Source of the DNA: Planctomycetota bacterium
Lineage (GTDB): Bacteria; Planctomycetota; Phycisphaerae; UBA1845; PWPN01
Direction of reading: 5' to 3'
Length of the DNA: 64,000 nucleotides
Assembly: GCA_022711465.1 (NCBI GenBank)
Contig: JAKLEZ010000004.1
Coordinates: forward strand, 124,001-188,000
Shown here: positions 63,761-64,000 of the stretch, in pieces
Numbering within the stretch: position 1 is the first letter of the stretch
Layout: every line of letters starts with the position of its first letter
Program-made: the position numbers and the translations under genes
The notes under the pieces: generated by a model
Told to the model about the DNA's origin: nothing
The model's input: the letters and a program-made list of their open reading frames with translations, nothing else
The model's database searches: none

Positions 63761-64000
63761 GGCCGGCTCGAACACCAAATGAAAACCACGATCAACACCG
63801 CCGCCACACCAAACGCCAGCATCAAATTCTCCTGCATCTGCCCGCGCTGGGCGGCGCGCAGCCGACGACCGACGCCCCGTACCCCGGACGCCAGGCCATC
63901 GACCACGCCGTCCACCACGCCGTTGTCAAACCTGCCCGCCAGCCGGGCGGTAATCATCAGCGGCACCAGGCCCGCCAGTCGGTAGAGTTCGCCCACCAGG
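63757..64000 (-). CDS. nuoL: NADH-quinone oxidoreductase subunit L, C-terminal part
   Basis: Frame is open at the window edge; 81 residues visible. The end RRLRAAQRGQMQENLMLAFG followed by a final membrane helix (VAAVLIVVFIW) is the typical NuoL C-terminus, and gene order L-M-N supports it. Its stop overlaps the nuoM start by 4 bases. The rest lies beyond the window. Confidence 0.88.
   Translation of the reverse strand, partial: LVGELYRLAGLVPLMITARLAGRFDNGVVDGVVDGLASGVRGVGRRLRAAQRGQMQENLMLAFGVAAVLIVVFIWCSSRP

Noticed and set aside
63757..63996. A separate 79-residue protein at the window edge
   Set aside because: The frame continues past the edge and matches the NuoL C-terminus; gene order L-M-N fits.

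Overview
The window looks like chromosomal DNA of a Planctomycetota bacterium, most likely class Phycisphaerae. This is inferred from GC-rich sequence, two PEP-CTERM proteins, a large LamG protein ending in a dockerin-like calcium-binding tail, a small membrane protein with the CxxCGYDLTG zinc-ribbon signature common in planctomycetes, several secreted carbohydrate-active enzymes, and short Leu/Ala-rich peptides of planctomycete style. There is no phage, transposon or CRISPR array; the layout is ordinary chromosomal operons.

Layout. 1-517: 3' part of a 2-Cys peroxiredoxin. 676-3570 (-): M16 metalloprotease. 3956-4756: PEP-CTERM protein. 4955-9834 (-): compact type II secretion-like operon (ATPase, two GspF proteins, three divergent pseudopilins), divergent from an ECF sigma factor and its zinc-finger anti-sigma (10035-11152). 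11754-15426 (-): signalling set of an excisionase-HTH/receiver regulator, an HDOD-GAF-histidine kinase and a degenerate receiver. 15652-17216: pyrR-pyrB. 17232-21442 (-): cytochrome c assembly protein and thiC, the latter behind a TPP riboswitch with its own promoter. 21517-36339: isochorismatase-like protein, GH127-type hydrolase, LamG/dockerin and LamG/PEP-CTERM proteins, YdcF-like protein, membrane glycosyltransferase-like protein, metallophosphoesterase, GH5-like protein. 36918-45110 (-): Gfo/Idh/MocA oxidoreductase and a heavy-metal RND efflux operon (Cys-rich protein, CusC, a 46-residue lipoprotein, CusB, CusA). 45527-45613 (-): tRNA-Ser(GGA). 45865-56244: alpha-L-rhamnosidase, RsmJ, phospholipase C-like/small protein/citrate synthase operon, STAS-kinase-STAS partner-switch operon, UroD-family protein, second Gfo/Idh/MocA protein. 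56381-60440 (-): tandem MFS transporters, one with a large repeat-bearing insertion. 60642-64000 (-): nuoN, nuoM and the 3' end of nuoL.

Most noteworthy: the MFS transporter with a ~270-residue soluble insertion built partly from a repeated ~50-residue unit; three genes whose -10 boxes sit 6-8 nt before the start codon with no ribosome binding site (leaderless candidates); a 46-residue lipoprotein translationally coupled inside the metal-efflux operon and a Cys-rich protein leading it; a receiver domain lacking its phospho-acceptor beside an HDOD histidine kinase; and the thiC leader, where promoter, riboswitch and a possible SD-sequestering segment can all be read from the sequence.
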